NCBI GenBank assembly: GCA_037953625.1
Contig: CM075650.1
Coordinates: 120,759,706-120,823,705, forward strand
DNA: 64,000 nt
Direction of reading: 5' to 3'
Source of the DNA: Crotalaria pallida
Lineage: Eukaryota; Streptophyta; Magnoliopsida; Fabales; Fabaceae
Below are positions 1-11,254 of the stretch, in pieces; position 1 is the first letter of the stretch, and every line of letters starts with the position of its first letter. A program made the translations under genes and the position numbers. Under the pieces are notes generated by a model that was given only the letters and a program-made list of their open reading frames with translations, had not been told where the DNA came from and ran no database searches.

Positions 1-672
1 AACTTTTCCAAACCCTTTTCTTCTCTTCAATGCAAAGCTCCCTCTGATGTGTATGGATTGTTTTACTTCTTTGTGTTGAGTCGATATTCTGCTTTTCTTT
101 TAAGGAATGCACTCTCTAATAAAATTTAAATGATGTCCTTTTACTTAAATTGTATTTGATTTTGATTTTTAAAATGAAAATCTTTATATATATATATATC
201 ATAATACCTTGATGCCTTGTTTCTGTATTTGATTTTCCCTTTAACTTATGTTTGAATTATAATTTTGTAACGTTGACTTTTCTTAAATGATGAATGTTTT
301 GTATGTTGATCATCTTTATCTGTATTGTTTATGGATGTGTGTTATGAAAGTTTGGATGCCTAGATTTTTGCATAATGTTAGGCAGTGTTGGATATAGGAT
401 TAAGTAGGTCTGTTTTGGCAGGTTTTGCCCTAGGCTTTGAACTTTACGTCTGGAACCTTAAGAAACTGAGTGGGACTCTTTGGCGAAGGTCTCAATAGTA
501 ATCCAGTGATCCTAGCAAAGAAACCCAACCGGAGTGACATCCTAAGTGGGGGAGCGAACCCCCAGGGTCGTATCTATCCTAAAGTAGGTTAGGACCTCTT
601 GTTCAATCGAGCATATAGCTCTATATCCTCCTTTCCTTGAGGTAAGTCGAATTTCGGGGATGAAATTCATAT

Positions 673-683
673 AAGTGGGGGAG
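673..683 (+). other. Polypurine tract of E1
   Basis: AAGTGGGGGAG lies four bases before the LTR start TGTAACA. The same tract precedes the 3' LTR of E7 at 24746. It primes plus-strand DNA synthesis. Confidence 0.85.
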
Positions 684-925
684 TATTGTAACATGCCCAA
701 TTTCCGATGTCCGTTTAGAATAGTTATTAGAGGCAAGTTAGCATGTGTTCAGGTGTTGGAGGGTAGTATTGAGCCAAGAGTAGAGTTGCATGAGGTAGAA
801 CTAGTTTAAAATGGGTTTAAATAGTATAGGAATCAGGTTTTGAGTAGTAATCCAACCCTAGATGAGTATAGGAGCCTTAGGAAGTGAAATAGGGGTAGAA
901 AGCCATCTAAATAGGATTTTGCCTC

Positions 926-1160
926 AAGTAATCGATTATTTTGATGGCTTTAATCGATTACTTGCTCTCAGGTGAAATCACACAAGTGGTTGCAGCAAAG
1001 TAATTGATTAATTGGGTGAGTTAACCGATTACCTTGTTGATTTCAGTGAAGTAATCGATTATTTGAAGGGTTTAATCGATTACTTGGCCTCAGGATTTTG
1101 TACTAGAATGTTGCATCAAAGAGGTAATCGATTACCTCTGGGAAGTAATCGATTACTTCC
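926..1160. repeat. Cluster of TAATCGATTA palindromes in the E1 LTR
   Basis: About seven copies or near copies of the 10-12 bp palindrome (G)TAATCGATTA(C), spaced 20-60 bp apart, some decayed to TAATTGATTA or TAACCGATTA. They lie upstream of the CT-rich leader. An AT-rich GATTAAAAACACG follows within about 20 bp and could be a weak TATA region. Comparable clusters occur in E6, E9 and E14. Confidence 0.85.
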
Positions 1161-1560
1161 AGTCAGATCTGATTAAAAACACGTTTTCCTCTCATTCTTC
1201 TTCATTGTTTCTCTCTCTCCTCTCACGATCTCTTCTCCTTCTCTCTCTAACCTCCATGGTTTCTTCTTCCCTTTTCATGGTAAATCAACCATAAATCACC
1301 AAATCAAAGCCATAAAACATCTCCAAACCACTTCCTAATGATTTCCCCTCTCTCAAATCACATGATTTCTCCCTCTTTCTCATGAAACCCAAATCACCCA
1401 AAAAAACCCTAAGTGAGAGATTCATCTCTTGAAGCCTTCCAACCATGCAAGGAGTGTTAGAAAGTGCATGAGGACAAGGAATAGGAGTCATAGGAGCATG
1501 GATTGGAGCTTGGCATGGAGCTTCATCAAAAACCCCAATTCCTCTTTCTCTCTCCTCAAG

Positions 1561-2902
1561 GTAAGGGGTGTACTTTGGTCTAGTGTTAGAGAAAGGGTTT
1601 ATTTATAGTAATAGAGTTATAAATAGGTATATTTAGTTGATTGGTTAGGTTGATAGGTAAGAGGGTAGAATTAGCTAAAAACCCTAAGTTAAATGATATG
1701 AATTTATGTATGTTATATTAACTGATCCTGTGAGTTGTTAAAATAGGAAGTGAAGAAATCTAGGGAGGTGACTTAAATTACATTCCCTGAGACATACCTG
1801 AGTATGTCGACTGATTGCCTGATTGATTTATGATTGTTGATTGGTATGGTTTGTATTATTATTATTAAAGTGTATATAAGCAAATTGTAAATGACATTCA
1901 TATAGTTATGCATTAAATAGGGCCAAGTATTTCTCAATTGAGTTTAAACCAATTAAATGACATTTTTCCAAAGAACAAAGAGGTTCTTAAATTTAATTGA
2001 GAAACACTTGAGATATTGGATCATGCATGGTGAAAAGGTGGACGTTAGGAGTAGGGGAAAAACATACGTCGTTTTAACGATTGATGAGGACAAGAGTAAA
2101 TGTTAGGAAATACTATGGAGGACTTTGATCTTCCAAAGGACGTGGGTTCGCAACCCGTGTCGGGGATTGGTTCTACGCAAACCATAGTAATTCTATTTAC
2201 TTTGGCTCCTTGTGGCCAGTGACAGTGATTTCTGCTAGAGCCAATCTGGGCGAATCAATCCAGATTGTACGTTGAACACTACCCTTGAGGAGTGTGACGT
2301 ACTGTGCAAGCGGGTGAGCGGCATTCCTAGAGGATGTGAAGCACCCAATCAGAGGTTGAGAAATGCTTCCTCCTGGTCGGTTTTTCCCCAGAGTGGAGGG
2401 TGTATGTGAGGATGTATATTGTTATTGGAAAAGGGAAAAGTGAATTGTTATAGTACATTGTTAGGAAATGTTATTGTTATTGTTATTGATCAAAGTTAAA
2501 GTGAATTGTTATAGTACATTGTTAGGATGAAAGTGAAAGGGAAAGTGTGAATGCATTGTTATAGATGCTTTAATTCATTGAATCCGATCAAAGTGTTAAA
2601 GTTAATGGAATGAAAGGAAATGTTCAATATCGGATTCAAGAGTTAAACCATCTAAGTGCGACGATTGGCATAACATAATCATGTGATTGTGCATCATAGT
2701 ACTATAGTAAAGTACTATACTATAAGTATATATATAACTTATAAATTGATTACTGTTGCAATGTATTATTATTAATTGAAGTGTGAATTGCCTAACTGCT
2801 ATTGTTGGGGTGTGAATATATCTATTTATGATTTATTACTGTTTTTAAATGTTTTCTTTGATCTAGATTTCAAAGTACTCACCCTTACAGTGGACATATT
2901 AG
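1561..2902 (+). other. Predicted leader intron inside the E1 LTR
   Basis: Donor-like CTCAAG|GTAAGG at 1561 and acceptor-like CATATTAG|GTACACC ending at 2902 bracket most of the LTR. The same arrangement recurs in E2, E3, E7, E8 and E14. Splicing is inferred from the recurrence and from consensus fit; no transcript evidence is available. Confidence 0.5.
2242..2302 (+). other. Tandem hairpins of the E1 leader module
   Basis: Hairpin 1: CAATCTGG (2242-2249) pairs with CCAGATTG (2260-2267). Hairpin 2 follows at once: GTACGT (2267-2272) pairs with ACGTAC (2297-2302), with an inner AACACT/AGTGT stem. GTGCAAGC follows. The E7 leader at 22601-22652 has the same layout with different but still complementary arm sequences. 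Confidence 0.7.
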
Positions 2903-3344
2903 GTACACCAAGGAGACAGACACACGGGATATCAAGGCCGAGAAAGTGATACTCTCGTCGGAGAGTATATTGTTAGGGTGACCTCACGGTCCCATTTGTA
3001 GGGCAACCATTTATAGATTCACATTGTAATAAATAGATTTTTTGTAAATATAATTGTAATTAATGATTTTTATTCTGTTTAAGCATTTTTGTGAAATTGT
3101 AGATTTATATGTATATCCTTTATTTCGTTAAGTTTTGAAGTATGACATAGTATTATTTATTTTGAACTGAAAGTTACATTTTACTGGATTGAAAACTGTT
3201 CTGGACTGACAGGTTTAATTCTATTCGGGGAATGTCCATTTTATAAAGGAAATTCTGTCTAAATTTTTATAAACCCCGAATATTTTCTCTAATAAATGTT
3301 AATTAAAAGTATTTTCCTAAAGTATAAAAATGTAGGATGTTATA

Positions 3345-4742
3345 TCTCCCACTTGAGTACCGCTTCAACCTTGGAGGGATCAACTGCGACACCACGCTCG
3401 GATATTACGTGACCGAGGAAGTGAACCTCTTTGAGCCAAAAACTGCACTTAGAGAGCTTGGCATAAAGCTCCTTGTCCTTCAAGACCTGTAGTACCGTTC
3501 TCAAGTGTTTCTCATGTTCGCTCGGACTTCTGGAGTAGATAAGGATATCGTCGATGAAGACTATTACAAACGAATCTAGATAGGGTCGGAAGATCCTATT
3601 CATGTAGTCCATAAAGATGGCAGGGGCGTTGGTAGTCCAAAGGGCATAACCACATACTCAAAATGCCCATATCTCGTCCTGAAAGCTGTCTTCGGAATGT
3701 CTTCTTCTCGGATATGGATCTGGTGGTACCCTGATCAGAGGTCTATTTTTGAGAATACCGACGCTCCCTTAAGTTGGTCTAATAAATCATCAATCCGAGG
3801 GAGGGGATATTTGTTCTTCACTGTTACCGCGTTGAGCTTTCTATAATCAGTGCACATTCTGAGGCTACCATCCTTCTTTTTAACAAACAAGATCGGAGCT
3901 CCCCAAGGTGACACGCTCGGTCTAATTAACTTCTTGGCCAAAAGTTCTTCCAACTGTTTCTTAAGCTCTTCTAGCTCGGGAGGTGCCATTCTGTACGGAG
4001 CACTTGAAATTGGGCCAGTTCCTGGAATGAGGTCTATACTAAACTCTACTTCCCTTCTTGGCGGTAAGCCAGGCATTTCATCCGAAAAAACCTCTGGGAA
4101 TTCACCGACTACAGGAATTTGGTCTATGGTTGGTTCCTCTGTCGCCTCTAACTTTGCAACAGAAGAGCCACTAAAGATGACGGTTTTATCTCGGCATTCG
4201 AGCAGGACATGGTGTTGAGACATCCAATCCATGCCGAGGATAATATCTAGTTTAGTTAGGGGCAGGCAAATCAAATTGACTTTAAACTCTCGGCCTAATA
4301 CTTGGATAGGACACTCCAAGCACATTTGGTAAGTGATTACGGAAGAATTGGTTGGGGTAGAAATGGATAGTTTATAGGGCACTTCTACTGGGGATAGTTT
4401 CAATTTGTTCATACAGTCAAGGGAAATGAAAGAATATGTGGCTCCACAATCAAATAACACAGCACATGTGATGCTGTTTACTTGACAAGTACCTCGGATC
4501 AGCTCGTCGGCATCAGTCACTTCTTCACCATCCATGGTATAAACTTTGCCTCTCTGTATTGGTCGGTTAACACCAGCGTGTTGTGCCTTTGCCACATTGA
4601 CTTCTTCCTTCACAATATTCTCGGTACACCGAGCTGCAAAATGACCAGGCCAGGCTTGCCACAGCGAAAACATGATCCTCTTGTTCTGCTCGGATCCAGA
4701 CTCCAGCATTCTCCCCTGTGCTGCCTTCCACAGTGTTGGCAT
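3345..4742 (-). pseudogene. pol: E2 pol fragment: aspartic protease and reverse transcriptase
   Basis: The longest open stretch (335 residues, 4742-3735) begins in the last gag zinc knuckle (PGHFAARC, about residue 32). It continues through the protease active site, FDCGAT near residue 98 where DSGAT is usual, the ILGMDWM flap region (168-174) and the RT start (about 225 onward), with WGAPILFVKKKDGSLRMC and YPLPRIDDLLDQL. It ends at SKIDL in an in-frame TGA exactly where a CGA arginine codon is expected. RT motifs go on in the same frame to MPFGL, then a one-base deletion shifts the frame. The next block (3612-3345) contains the catalytic FIDDILIYS. Coding ends at 3345 at the E1 junction, inside RT. 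Confidence 0.88.
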
Positions 4743-5614
4743 ATCGGATAGGGGCCAGGAACAACCACCATCTGACCACTGCTCCTTGGAGCTGTTGACA
4801 TTCTGGAGCTCGGATTCACATAGGGAGCAGATCTCTGAACAACTCCTTTCCCTCTGATAGGCCCCACTGCTTTCTGTGCCGACCTGCTCCGCCTTCCGTC
4901 GGCTTTCCTCTTGAGCCCCTTCTCATAGGTGCTAGCCATGTTTACCAATTGCGAGAGATTGGCCACGTTCTGATATTCGAATGCGAGCCGAATATCATCA
5001 CGGAGACCAGATTCAAACTTGATGCACTTGGTACGCTCATCAGCATCTCGGTAGCTTCCTGAATAGCGGATCAAATCCTCGAACTGAGCGGCGTATTCTC
5101 CGACACTCAGGTTCCTCTGTTCCAGCTTGAGGAATGCGAGTTCCTTTTCCTTTCTAACATCTTCGGGAAAGTATTTACCGAGGAATCGGGTTGGGAACAA
5201 ATCCCAAGTAATGGCCTGATTAGCCGCTTCCAGTCCTCGAATCTATTGCTCCCACCAGTGCTCGGCTTCACCAGCCAACAAGAATTCAGCTAACCTCACC
5301 CTGTACTCATTGGTCGGTTGCAGAGATCGGAAGATCTTTTCAAAATCTTGGAGCCATCTCTGAGCTCCATCAGGATTGTATCCCCCTTCAAACCGAGGCG
5401 GTTCGTTCTTCCTAAATCGGCTCATCCAGTCGATCTCGACCGGAGCTGGAGGTTGAGGCTGAAGGGCTGCAGCTGCAGCTGCTGCGGCTGCGGCGATGTT
5501 CTGAGCGAGGTTCTCAGCCTGATTTCGCTGAGCCTGCGCTTGGTTCTGCTGCAGTTGAACCAGAGTTTCCAACACGGCAGCAATTCGATCGTTATTAGCT
5601 CTTCTCCCAGCCAT
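4610..5614 (-). pseudogene. gag: E2 gag, with one stop and one frameshift
   Basis: It starts at the ATG at 5614, after an AT-rich leader. The N-terminal part has a glutamine-rich and poly-alanine stretch (about residues 20-50). The Ty3-type capsid core follows (PPRFEGG, AEHWWEQ), then an in-frame TAG (about 5240-5242), and the same frame continues with ITWDLF and KYFPEDVRKEKELAFL. The C-terminus has a CQHCGRQHRGEC cluster and a CCHC zinc knuckle whose first half (CFRCGKPG) is in this frame and second half (HFAARC) in the pol frame. A one-base indel therefore lies inside the knuckle, near 4645. Confidence 0.88.
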
Positions 5615-5805
5615 ACTGTCTGGTCATGGAGAGAAAGCCAATTAACCATCGAATAATGAATAACATATATATATATATATACATAAACATATACATTTAT
5701 AAGCTCTATTGTCTAACTTAGACTTCTAGACTTTACTTATTTGTCACTCTCTTGGTGAGTAACCACTGGAGTCCTTTGCAACTCCAATAGGCCGAGGAGA
5801 AACTT

Positions 5806-5816
5806 CTCTGATACCA
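5806..5816 (-). other. Primer binding site of E2 (initiator tRNA-Met)
   Basis: Read on the minus strand the site is TGGTATCAGAG, complementary to the 3' end of initiator tRNA-Met. It lies four bases after the 5' LTR end at 5821, which fixes the LTR boundary and strand. Confidence 0.9.
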
Positions 5817-6163
5817 AAAATGTAACACCCTATATAATAATTACCCTTAAAACCATAAAATAAAATTCGGACTTAAAAATTTCTTGCGAAAACATTTATA
5901 ATAATTGCCAAAATAATATTTCCTTTCATTAATACAAAAACATCAGAGGTATAAAGCGGAAGACTTTAATTCGAACAACGCATAAAAGCATAGCTTAATT
6001 ACATTCAGTCGATTAGCCAAAATACAAAAGTACAAAGCAGTGTTTTAGCTCAGCCCAGCTGGCTGAGGCCTAACTTAAATTTCCCAACTCTAAGTGACTT
6101 ACTCTCCTTGCGAGGGAGAGTGAACCTGCTCGGCCGGGGACTGCGTCTGCTCGGGCTCAGTAC

Positions 6164-7449
6164 CTGAAAAATGGTAAGGAGGTGAGCATTACACAGAACT
6201 TAAGTAAGCAGTTTCTAACATGACATACCGAACTACCAAGCCAAACCCAAGTAGTCAATTAGCATATAAATAACAAGTAATCAGACAGAATATCATATGC
6301 ATACAATATCATATAGCTCGGCTCACCTCATTCACCAGCTTATACATTACTTATTAATTATACCTCGGTTCAACCAATTAATTCCCCTTGTGCCCTTTCC
6401 TTAATTCTCACCTAGTTGCTCGGCCACTAGTCTCTTTTCTCGGTTATCTATCTCTATCTCGGTCACATTACTCATTTATCATCTTTTACATAGATTACAA
6501 TCTTTTACTCTTCTCGGATTCATACACCCAGTGCATGTCTTACACCATTTAGGGTCGGATATCAGAGTGTCCATAACTGCGAGTCCCTAGTACCCGTCTT
6601 ACAGCTGCACATACCCAGTATGCGTCTGACGCGATCAATGCACGCACCCAGTACGCGTCTTCTATAACCAGGAGCACTACCGCCGATCATTCTATGGGGT
6701 TAAAGAGTGTCCATAACTGCGAGCACCCAGTACCCGTCTTACAGCTGCGCATCTCGGCGTCTTACGCGATCAATGCACGCACCCAGTACGCGTCTTCTAT
6801 GACCAGGAACACATCCCACCGGTTCCGTTGCTCGGAACCTTGTGCGAATCATAACTGCGAGTACCCAGTACCCGTCTTACAGCTGCACATACCCAGTATG
6901 CGTCTGACGCGATCAATGCACGCACCCAGTACGCGTCTGCTATGACCCGATCACATAACCATTTCTCTTTAATTCCTCTTACCTTTTTAACCATTCCTTT
7001 TAGCTCGGCCTCTCTCGGCTCAACCCTTTTACCATTCCCTATTTCCATTAATCTCTCTTATTACCTGACTGGTTAATTTACCTCTTCCACTTTCCCTATT
7101 TACCATTTCCCCTCACCCATTCTCAATCTCATAGCTCGGCCACAGACAAATTCATACGTGAGACATAAATAATAATCATCAATACATCATGAACAATCAT
7201 TCAATAACAACAACGTAAATGAAGCACTTAGCCAATCAACCATTTAAGCAAAACATATAGCGTACAACAATGTTCCTTATTTCCCTAAAACTCATGCTTT
7301 TAACTAATTCATTTGCTTCCATTTCCCCTTTCTATCTACTTTCTCTAATATTATCCTAAATTCAATCCCTAATCTAACATCCACTCTTAGCACCCTTTAT
7401 GAACATACTAGAAACCCAAACTCAAATAGAGGTAACACTCACTCCTTAC
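6164..7449 (-). other. Predicted leader intron inside the E2 LTR
   Basis: The minus-strand donor GTTTAAG|GTAAGGAGTG and acceptor CATTTTTCAG|GTACTGAGCC match the consensus. They also match the positions in sister LTRs. The GTAATGCTCACCTCC block lies just upstream of the acceptor. Splicing is inferred. Confidence 0.5.
6528..6953. repeat. Tandem repeat (about 140 bp unit, three copies) in the E2 LTR
   Basis: CATAACTGCGAG recurs at about 6573, 6712 and 6853. Inside each unit smaller elements such as CACCCAGTACGCGTCT and GACGCGATCAATGCACGC repeat. The array is GC-rich compared with its AT-rich surroundings and lies inside the predicted intron. Confidence 0.85.
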
Positions 7450-8597
7450 CTTAAACCGTGAGAGATAAGAGTTGAGGGTTTGAGAATGGTTTTCCCCTTG
7501 ATGCTTGACCTTGTGAGCTTCACACCCCTTGATTCCTTTCCTCCAAGCTGCACACCGAATGCCACGATGGTCCAGGGAATGCTTGATGAGATCGAGTAGA
7601 TTGAGAGGAGTAGCTTCTAGTTAGTGAGTATTTGGTGATGAAAGAGAGGGATTTTCGTGAATGAGAGGGGAGAATATGGGAGGTGTTGGTGCTGGACTCA
7701 GAGAAAAGAGAGAGAGGCGGAGGAGAGAGAGAATAGAAATGTCATGTGTTGTGTATTGGTTTCACTTTTATTATTTTAGGAAGGATATTTGTGTGGTTCT
7801 CATTGGAGGCTTCTTTGAGATGTCAAAATATGTGGATAGGATTCATTGGCTTCTAAAGGAAGCCATGAACAGTGACTTGAAAAGGACATAAAGCAATGAC
7901 AGCGACAACCGTACGGATGGCACGAAACCCAAAGGACCAACAATTCAACATGAGCTGTCGTAGAGGAGCAAGGATACGTCGGCTTGCTATGGAGAGATAG
8001 CAGTAGTCCGAGTCTCTTCCTCGGTTGACTCTGCAATGAACGATGAGCTCGGCTAATCCGAGTTGACAACAGATTTCGCGTTCTGTTCCCTTCTAACCCC
8101 TTTAGCTCGGCTGGGATCGGTCCGAGGTTCTACCTCTACTTATCTGGTCGGCCTAAGCTTCCCATTATCTCACGACCTTATACGATTTCTACGGCTTAAT
8201 CCTATCCTTAAATAAATATATACATATATATATATATTTACCTTAGGAATTTATTATATTGATATTAATTTTCAGGATGTTACACCTATAACCTGTTCAA
8301 AATAGTTTTCAACAACAACCAGACATCCAGATATAATATATAACATACTTAGACTCTTTTAACATCAAATATTAAAGTAGGAACTTTTAAACTTTTGCAA
8401 ATAAAACTAAATACCCCGGACCACCATTTTTCCAAAATACACATGGGAAATACATACATAAATCATAATTATACAAAATACATCAAGTACGCAAATGTGG
8501 CCCGGTTTGACTCAGAATAATAAAATGACTCGAGTTCACACTTCCTGTGGGAAGTGTGCTCCTGCTCAGCCTCTATGTCTGCAAGCTCAACCTGTAC

Positions 8598-9958
8598 CTG
8601 TGGTGGATGTAAGGGTGAGAATTGTACGAACTAGTAATGTATAATACATGCCAAGTCATACACAGTTAGCAATTAATCAAATACTACAATTATAACACGC
8701 CCAATCACCTATCCACTACAAACACAAACATCTCCAATTTATTCACATTCCCTAGCGGGTGTCAGTTCCTATTCTAATTCCGTCCACTTAGTCCTCAACT
8801 CTCACAAGAACTCATACCCTCATCTCTACTTCCACACCTATTTCCACTCACATTCTTCCTAATTTCACTATCTAACCAAGTCCAAAACCCTTTTCTAATT
8901 TCTCCCTCTCATTCATTACCTTCTCACCTTCCTTCTCCTTTTCCTTTTTATTTCATTCTTTTCCATTTCTTTTTACTTTTTCTGGATATTTGTGGTTTCA
9001 CTTACTGCGTCCCATTCTGGGCACGACTTACGGCTCCGCGCGCCCGAATGCGGACCCGAGCGGCTCCCCTGCACACTTCCCAAGCGGCTTACGTTTCCTG
9101 CACCCGAGAGCATGACTTACGCGTCCTGAATTACCACAAAATCCCTTGCCTATGCGAATTTGCCACTGCGACCCATTGCGGTGCCGGCTTACCGATGCGT
9201 ACGGATCCCGCAGGCCGCACGTCTTACTCAATCCATGCACACGGAGCACCTCGCGGCTTACTGCAGGTGTTGCGCACCCGCCTTACTGCACCCCACCGTG
9301 TGCCTTCTAGGATCCAAACCGCATACCAATATTCTCTTTTTCTTTTCTTTTTCCTTTTTATTCTTTTCCTTTTTCTCAATTTTAGTCCGCCCTCGCCTAA
9401 CACCTTTTCTTCTACTCTCATTTTCCCCTTTTTCTCTTCTCCACCAACTAATCTATTTCCCTAGAATTAACTCACTATCATTTCTAAAGACACTTCCTAT
9501 TTCCCGATTTCTTTCCCTTAAGTTTCCATCTATGTGCTACTACTAAATCCAAGGCTCACTCCTCTGTCCACTCCTTTCCGTTTTCACTCAATCTCTAAAA
9601 TACAACATACATACACCATTCAACATATCTCAATACACATATCAAAATATAGAATATCATTAGAATTAGTACACTAAATTATATAGATTACACATTTACA
9701 TGCATCATTCATACTCTCAACAAGATACACAAAATTCATAGCATCAATTAGCATTTAGCAGGTTATCACATAGTTCTCAGGGCATAAAGCATACTTGACG
9801 AACATATATATCAATTAATCACTTAGCACAATAAATCATAAATTCATAGTATAATTCATAAATATCAATTCCTAATATCAACTACACAAACCAATTAGTC
9901 TCAACACGCACACACATACTAGTTACACAACCACCATGCGACAATAAACCCCTTACCT
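8598..9958 (-). other. Predicted leader intron inside the E3 LTR
   Basis: Minus-strand donor TTTTAAG|GTAAGGGG and acceptor ATCCACCACAG|GTACAGG. Exonic sequence after the acceptor (GTTGAGCTTGCAG) matches that of E8 and E14 (TGAGCTTGCAC). Splicing is inferred. Confidence 0.5.
9005..9310. repeat. GC-rich, irregularly repeated block in the E3 LTR
   Basis: A GC-rich island inside AT-rich sequence, with CTTACG/CTTACT and GCACCCG-like words recurring at irregular 20-60 bp intervals. It sits in the intron at the place where E2, E6, E8 and E14 carry unrelated minisatellites. Confidence 0.6.
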
Positions 9959-10732
9959 TAAAATAAATAAGATAGAGTAAACCTTAACCGGGTTAGGAGT
10001 CCTAATGCAGGAGGGTTGTCGATTGAGTCCAATGTCCGCAATGGTTAGTTGGAGAGATGCGAGAGTCCACCAATACACGAAATAGAGCAGCTTTATGAGC
10101 TCCCCTCCTATCCTATATGGTTCGAAGCTTCTAAGAGTATGGAGGCCCCAAGTTGCTCTTGAAACATTGAGGCAAGAAACAATAACAATAATAATAATAA
10201 ATAATGGTAATGAGAATACCCAAATCAAAGGAGGAAATGGAAGGATTGAAAGGAAAGAGAGAGGCTTGATCAACTTACCCCAAAGGCTTGAAGAAGAGTA
10301 AATAGAGAAGTAAGAGTTGATGATGATGACGTAGCTAATTGGAAGAAGGAAGTAGAAAGCTTGATGGTGCTTTAATGGAGGTTGAGAGTTATCAACCTTG
10401 AAGATCAAAGGGGGATTTAATTTGGTGGCCTATGTCTTGAAATAGGAAATAAATGGAGAGTGAGGGATGATGTTGGTGGATTCAATTGATAGAGGGGAAA
10501 GAGTGCTTGATGATGCTCCCTAAGCTTGAAGCTTGAAGCTTGGCCATTAATGGAGGTTGGGAGGGAAAGGGATGGAACCCTAGCTCTTGGAAGAGGAAGA
10601 AGATGAGTGAGAGAGAGTGAAGGGTCGAATGGCATAGGGAGGGAGTGTTTGGGGGTCTTAATGGGGTTTTGGGGTGGGAAATGGCGAGAATGCCCTTAAA
10701 AACGCGTGTTTAGTGTTGCAGATCGCAGGATT

Positions 10733-10850
10733 TTCGCTTAAGCGAAATCTGGTCGCTTAAGCGAACTCAATTGGTGTTGATACTGGAGCAGTTTTGCTTA
10801 AGCCAAAATTTTGGATTAAGCTAAAATATTTTCGCTTAAGCCAAATGTAC
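10733..10850. repeat. Cluster of TTCGCTTAAGCGAA palindromes in the E3 LTR
   Basis: Two perfect copies of TCGCTTAAGCGAA and several decayed half copies (TTCGCTTAAGCCAAA, TTGCTTAAGCCAAAA) within 120 bp. On the minus strand a TTTTTAAGG (10694-10702) lies about 30 bp downstream. Position in the LTR equals that of the TAATCGATTA clusters elsewhere. Confidence 0.8.
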
Positions 10851-11254
10851 AGGTACTGCTACTTCATTTTTCTATTTTTCAGCTATTTTCTCCCCAACTT
10901 CAAATAGCCATAACTTCTTCGTTCACCATCGGATCTTGCTCAAATTTGACGAGCAAATTCCTAAAAATCATACCTTCATATCCAACGGTGGGAATTGTGT
11001 TTTGTGTCTTAAATCTTTTATTTTGATTTTCTACCCTATGTTATGTTTTAGAACCGAATTATCTATTTTTCTGGCCTGTTCCTAACTTCAATTTAATGCT
11101 CCTTTCTTTTCTAACCTTATTATTATTATTGTTATCCTTTCCTAATGTTAAAATACTTCTTTTAAATAACTATTTGTAGTTTATTATCATTATTTCCTTT
11201 ATTCTAACTATTATTTACTTATTCGTTTTTGGGTTTAAAATTTGGGATGTTACA

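Larger units (their letters stand above)
1..3344 (+). mobile_element. E1: 3' end of a Ty3/gypsy LTR retrotransposon (internal tail plus 3' LTR)
   Basis: Bases 1-686 are the non-coding 3' part of the internal region. No gag or pol reading frame is visible there; an AT microsatellite lies near 186-201. A polypurine tract and a full 3' LTR follow. The conserved phrase ending in GGGGATGAAATTC before the tract is typical of Ty3/gypsy (Tekay/Del-like) elements. The LTR ends exactly where E2 reverse transcriptase coding sequence resumes at 3345, so E1 inserted into E2. The 5-bp target copy on this side would be TCTCC (3345-3349); the other copy lies left of the window. Whether E1 is autonomous cannot be judged. 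Confidence 0.85.
687..3344 (+). repeat. 3' LTR of E1 (about 2.66 kb)
   Basis: It starts TGTAACA and ends TGTTATA, one base from the perfect inverted copy TGTTACA. In order it holds a palindrome cluster (926-1160), a CT-rich leader-like stretch (about 1195-1255), a splice-donor-like AAG|GTAAGG at 1561, a hairpin module (about 2100-2410), a CTCACCC block (about 2878) with an acceptor-like TAG|GTAC at 2902, and the end. Part of it (the segment matching 687 to about 2065) is clearly related to E5 at 16590-17683 in reverse orientation. Confidence 0.85.
3345..8284 (-). mobile_element. E2: 5' part of a Ty3/gypsy element, interrupted by E1 in the RT gene
   Basis: On the minus strand the order is 5' LTR (8284-5821), tRNA-Met primer site, gag, protease and reverse transcriptase up to 3345, where E1 interrupts it. 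RNase H, integrase and the 3' LTR must lie left of the window. The gag and protease style suggests a chromovirus near Tekay/Del. E2 lies in the LTR of E3; the target copy on the right would be CCTAT (8285-8289). Stops and frameshifts show it is not functional. Confidence 0.9.
5821..8284 (-). repeat. 5' LTR of E2 (about 2.46 kb)
   Basis: Terminal TGTAACA (5821) and TGTTACA (to 8284) are perfect inverted repeats. Read on the minus strand it contains a predicted leader intron with donor AAG|GTAAGG at 7449 and acceptor TTTTCAG|GTACTGAG at 6164, enclosing a three-copy tandem repeat. TA microsatellites lie near 8220-8240 and just outside near 5668-5680. Confidence 0.9.
8285..11254 (-). mobile_element. 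E3: LTR of a Ty3/gypsy element (left end cut by E2)
   Basis: The right end is TGTTACA at 11254, followed by Athila gag sequence, with GTAGC (11255-11259) as the target copy on this side. The left end is the E2 junction at 8284/8285. On the minus strand the order is LTR start, a conserved block containing GAGCAAGATCCGATGG and GAAGAAGTTATGG, CGCTTAAGCG palindromes, donor, GC-rich hypervariable block, CTCACCC block and acceptor. No coding sequence is seen. Only one LTR (or part of one) is visible, so a solo LTR cannot be told from a full element. Confidence 0.82.

Noticed and set aside
2120..2165. tRNA-like 3' half (GTGGGTTCGCAACCCGTG, resembling a T arm)
   Set aside because: No acceptor stem, D arm or anticodon arm of proper spacing was found; the corresponding E7 block has lost the T-arm likeness, so it is treated as part of the LTR hairpin module.
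9048..9546. Two overlapping plus-strand frames of about 130 codons in the E3 LTR
   Set aside because: They arise from the GC-rich irregular repeat followed by a pyrimidine tract, giving Phe/Leu/Ser-rich translation without domain similarity.
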